Below, in pieces: positions 61,810 through 64,000 of a DNA stretch of 64,000 nucleotides. The stretch's first letter is position 1. Each line of letters opens with the position of its first letter. The DNA lies in assembly GCA_037045355.1 (NCBI GenBank), contig JBAOHO010000016.1:1-64000 (forward strand), read 5' to 3'. Position numbers and translations under genes: made by a program. Source of the DNA: Candidatus Nanopelagicales bacterium. Its GTDB lineage: Bacteria; Actinomycetota; Actinomycetes; S36-B12; GCA-2699445. The notes beneath the pieces were generated by a model. The model ran no database searches, had not been told where the DNA came from, and saw only the letters and a list, made by a program, of their open reading frames with translations.

Positions 61810-63081
61810 TCAGTCTGCCGGGTACGCGGGGAATGCGGCGACCAGATCGGACACTTCGTCACGCACCGCGTCCGAATCCGCGGTCGACTCCGCGCGCACT
61901 GCCCGGCCGATCAGCGAAGCCACCGTCTTCATCTCGGCGACGCCCATCCCCTGGGTGGTTACACAAGCGGTGCCGACTCGGATCCCGCTGGCGACCGCCG
62001 GTGGCTGAGGATCGAACGGGATGGCGTTCTTGTTCAGCGTGATCCCGGCAGCGTCACAGCGCTCTTCGGCTTGTGTTCCGGTGACACTCAGCGCCTGCAT
62101 GTCGATAAGCGCCAGGTGGGTGTCGGTGCCGCCGGACACCGGACGCATGCCCTCGTCGGCAAGCCCGGCTGCGAGTGCCTGCGCGTTGGCCACGACGTCG
62201 GCCGCGTAGCGCTGATAGTCCGGGGACGAGGCCTCCTTGAGCGCCACGGCCTTGGCTGCGACCGCGTGCATGAGTGGGCCGCCCTGCATCATCGGGAAAA
62301 CCGCCTTGTCAATGGCCTTGGCGTGTTCCTCCTTGCACAGGATCATCCCTCCGCGGGGGCCGCGCAGGACCTTGTGGGTGGTCATGCACACGACATCGGC
62401 GTAGGGAATCGGGCTGGGGATCGCCTGGCCGGCCACCAGCCCGATGAAGTGGGCTGCATCGACCATCAGGATGGCGCCCACCTCGTCGGCGATCCCCCGG
62501 AACGCCGCGAAGTCGATCAGCCGGGGGTAGGCGGTGGCGCCGCAAATGATCATCTTGGGCCGGTGTTCGCGGGCCAGGGCCAGAACCTCGTCGTAGTCGA
62601 TGAGTTCGGTGTCCCGACGCACACCGTAAGAGGCCACGTTGAACCACTTGCCTGAGAAGTTGACTTTGGATCCGTGGGTCAGATGCCCACCGTGCGGAAG
62701 GCTCATGGCCAGCACAGTGTCGCCAGGCTTGACGAATGCCCCATAGGCGGCGATGTTCGCGCTCGCGCCCGAGTGGGGCTGCAGATTGGCGTGTTCGGCT
62801 CCGAAGAGTTGCTTCGCGCGCTCCATGCCGATGATCTCGGCCTTGTCGACCTCGGCGCAGCCACCGTAGTAGCGCCGTCCCGGGTAGCCCTCGGCGTACT
62901 TGTTCGACAACGTCGAGCCCAGCGCGGCCAGCACAGCCGGGGAGGTGAAGTTCTCGCTGGCGATCAGTTGCAGCCCGCCGCGCAACCGGTCGAGTTCGGA
63001 CAACAGGACACCGGCGATCTCGGGGTCCTCGTCGACCAGGGAGTTGAAATCAGGGCCCCAGAACGGCACGTGCTCAGTCAT
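61810..63081 (-). CDS. glyA: Serine hydroxymethyltransferase
   Basis: The 423-residue PLP enzyme interconverts serine and glycine with tetrahydrofolate. It has 'LQLIASENFTSPAVLAALGS', 'YAEGYPGRRYYGGC', 'LQPHSGASANIAAY', and the PLP-binding Lys in VVCMTTHKVLRGPRGG. The ATG at 63081 is preferred: the frame upstream is repeat DNA, and TACACT lies seven bases before this ATG. It heads the minus-strand run glyA-wecA-atpI-atpZ-atp. Confidence 0.96.
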   Translation of the reverse strand: MTEHVPFWGPDFNSLVDEDPEIAGVLLSELDRLRGGLQLIASENFTSPAVLAALGSTLSNKYAEGYPGRRYYGGCAEVDKAEIIGMERAKQLFGAEHANLQPHSGASANIAAYGAFVKPGDTVLAMSLPHGGHLTHGSKVNFSGKWFNVASYGVRRDTELIDYDEVLALAREHRPKMIICGATAYPRLIDFAAFRGIADEVGAILMVDAAHFIGLVAGQAIPSPIPYADVVCMTTHKVLRGPRGGMILCKEEHAKAIDKAVFPMMQGGPLMHAVAAKAVALKEASSPDYQRYAADVVANAQALAAGLADEGMRPVSGGTDTHLALIDMQALSVTGTQAEERCDAAGITLNKNAIPFDPQPPAVASGIRVGTACVTTQGMGVAEMKTVASLIGRAVRAESTADSDAVRDEVSDLVAAFPAYPAD

Positions 63082-63088
63082 GCCGGTC

Positions 63089-63094
63089 AGTGTA
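63089..63094 (-). promoter_or_regulatory. -10 box of a predicted leaderless glyA transcript
   Basis: On the minus strand TACACT is followed by seven bases and the ATG of glyA, with no Shine-Dalgarno between. It may drive the whole glyA-atp run. Confidence 0.45.
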
Positions 63095-63150
63095 GTGTCC
63101 CGGGCCGGGCGCCCCTGATCACTCGCTCCTCGCTCCGCAGCGGCACTGAT

Positions 63151-63280
63151 CTTCCCGCGGCTTCCCGCGGCTTCCCGCGTCTTTCCCGCGTCTTCCCGCG
63201 TCTTCCCGCGCAGGGCGCCGATCTCCCACCTTCGTCGGGGGCCTTCGCCGGGGCCCTTCGCCGGGGGCCTTCGTCGGCGT
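63151..63280 (+). repeat. Two adjacent tandem arrays between glyA and the Sua5-family gene
   Basis: Six copies of CTTCCCGCGG/T (10 bp, one of 11) occupy 63151-63210. Four copies of a 13-bp unit, CTTCGCCGGGGGC with changes, occupy 63230-63280. The two unit types share only CTTC. They fill most of the space that must hold both divergent promoters. Confidence 0.9.
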
Positions 63281-63301
63281 TGGGAATGCGAGGATGGCAC
63301 C

Positions 63302-63955
63302 GTGCAGCGCGTCTTCGACTGTCGGGATCCGGCGCAGCGTAGCGAACCCACGGACACCGCTGTCATGAAACTTCGCCGAGGCCGGGTTGCGGTGCTGCCC
63401 GACGAGTCGATGTACCTCCTGGCCGCGGATGCCTTCAACACCACCGGAGTCACGCGAGTCCGGTACCTCAAGAACGCCGACGACACCCCGCTGACCGTGC
63501 TCATCGGCAGCCCTGCCACAGTCGACGGAATCGCCAGTCGCATCCCGGGCTATGCCCGCGACCTGATGGCTGCCTTCTGGCCCGGTCCGCTGACCTTGAT
63601 TCTGCGCCAACAGCCATCGCTCGCGTGGCCACTGACGGCAGCGGGTATCTCTGTTCGGATGCCCCTGCATCCATTGACGCTGGCAGTGGTCCGAGCTCTC
63701 GGCCCGACGGCGGGGACGTCCGCGAACCGCGCGGGACTGCCGGCGGCCCGTGACTGCGACGAGGCGTTCGACCAGTTCGACCGCGATGTCGACGTCTACC
63801 TCGACGCCGGAGCGGCGCCGTTCACCCATCGCAGCACGATCGTCGATGCCACAGGCGATCGACCGGCTGTGCTTCGACCGGGCGCGATCGATGAGACCGC
63901 TCTACGTTCGGTGGTGCCGGGACTCGGCGAGATCAGCGACGCACCGCAGACGTGA
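63302..63955 (+). CDS. Sua5/YciO/YrdC-family protein (threonylcarbamoyl-AMP synthase-like)
   Basis: The 217-residue protein aligns along its length with actinobacterial Sua5 (PLTVLIGSPATVDG, 'AFWPGPLTLILRQQPSLAW', 'SVRMPLHP', TAGTSANRAG). Those enzymes make threonylcarbamoyl-AMP for tRNA t6A. However, the substrate motif usually PTDTVYG reads PDESMYLLA, and the K-x-R pair reads LKNAD, so activity is uncertain. It is divergent from glyA, while the order prfA-prmC-sua5-glyA in one direction is usual in actinobacteria. GTG start, with GAGGAT six bases before it. The last 45 bases of the window after its stop show no gene. Confidence 0.8.
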   Translation: MQRVFDCRDPAQRSEPTDTAVMKLRRGRVAVLPDESMYLLAADAFNTTGVTRVRYLKNADDTPLTVLIGSPATVDGIASRIPGYARDLMAAFWPGPLTLILRQQPSLAWPLTAAGISVRMPLHPLTLAVVRALGPTAGTSANRAGLPAARDCDEAFDQFDRDVDVYLDAGAAPFTHRSTIVDATGDRPAVLRPGAIDETALRSVVPGLGEISDAPQT

Positions 63956-64000
63956 ACCGGGGCCGACCCGCGAAGTCGGCATGGTCGGCGATATCGGCGA

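Overview
The window is a high-GC stretch from an actinobacterium. The evidence is a complete F1Fo-ATP synthase operon of actinobacterial type (long separate delta subunit, atpB-E-F-H-A-G-D-C), glyA and a WecA-like transferase upstream of it, nucS, a MurA with Asp in place of the catalytic Cys, F420-type luciferase-like oxidoreductase, a DUF6636-like exported protein, and several genes whose start codon lies 5-7 bases after a TANNNT box, as in leaderless actinobacterial messages. The species cannot be named from this sequence. The run atp operon / corrinoid adenosyltransferase / murA / nucS resembles, from memory, the order around Rv1304-Rv1321 of Mycobacterium tuberculosis.

Layout. 0.1-9.8 kb: envelope and lipid genes, several broken by single-base shifts (a peptidoglycan hydrolase with NlpC/P60 and M23 domains, a secreted protein, a patatin and a HAAS-type membrane protein), alternating with intact genes (DUF1275 membrane protein, LLM oxidoreductase, acyl-CoA-binding protein, methyltransferase). 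9.8-12.2 kb: an IS5-family element whose perfect 18-bp terminal inverted repeats enclose both a DDE transposase and a TnpB gene; tnpB is broken by a 22-bp palindromic insertion. 12.2-16.3 kb: gamma-glutamyltransferase, a YbdK-type carboxylate-amine ligase and an M20 amidohydrolase. 16.3-23.5 kb: HtrA protease, TPR protein, enoyl-CoA hydratase, two coupled patatins and membrane proteins. 23.8-33.3 kb: crotonyl-CoA carboxylase/reductase, acyltransferase with SGNH tail, a tightly overlapping four-gene operon (secreted metzincin, two alpha/beta hydrolases, an SDR), a zinc-ribbon protein, RNase HI and a double 3-hydroxyacyl-CoA dehydrogenase.

33.4-41.4 kb is the most unusual part. An MBL-Rieske protein is divergent from a 1518-residue CheB-CheR-coiled coil-PAS-GGDEF-EAL protein. 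That protein is translationally coupled (TGATG) to a stand-alone cobalamin-binding protein carrying the W-x9-EH signature of B12 photoreceptors. No MCP, CheA or CheY is nearby, so this looks like a self-contained methylation/c-di-GMP module with a possible light- or B12-responsive partner.

41.5-52.7 kb: aldehyde dehydrogenase (frameshifted), nucS, arfB, ethylmalonyl-CoA mutase, ROK sugar kinase, 3-hydroxybutyryl-CoA dehydrogenase, murA, PduO-type adenosyltransferase and an extended SDR. Together with ccr at 23.8 kb, the mutase and adenosyltransferase point to the ethylmalonyl-CoA pathway. 52.8-63.1 kb: the atp operon with atpZ/atpI-like genes, wecA-like and glyA, all on the minus strand. 63.3-64.0 kb: a divergent Sua5/YrdC-family gene with altered motifs.

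Many intergenic regions hold a tandem array of short units (7-24 bp), each with its own sequence, suggesting a genome prone to minisatellite growth. No tRNA, rRNA or CRISPR array was seen.
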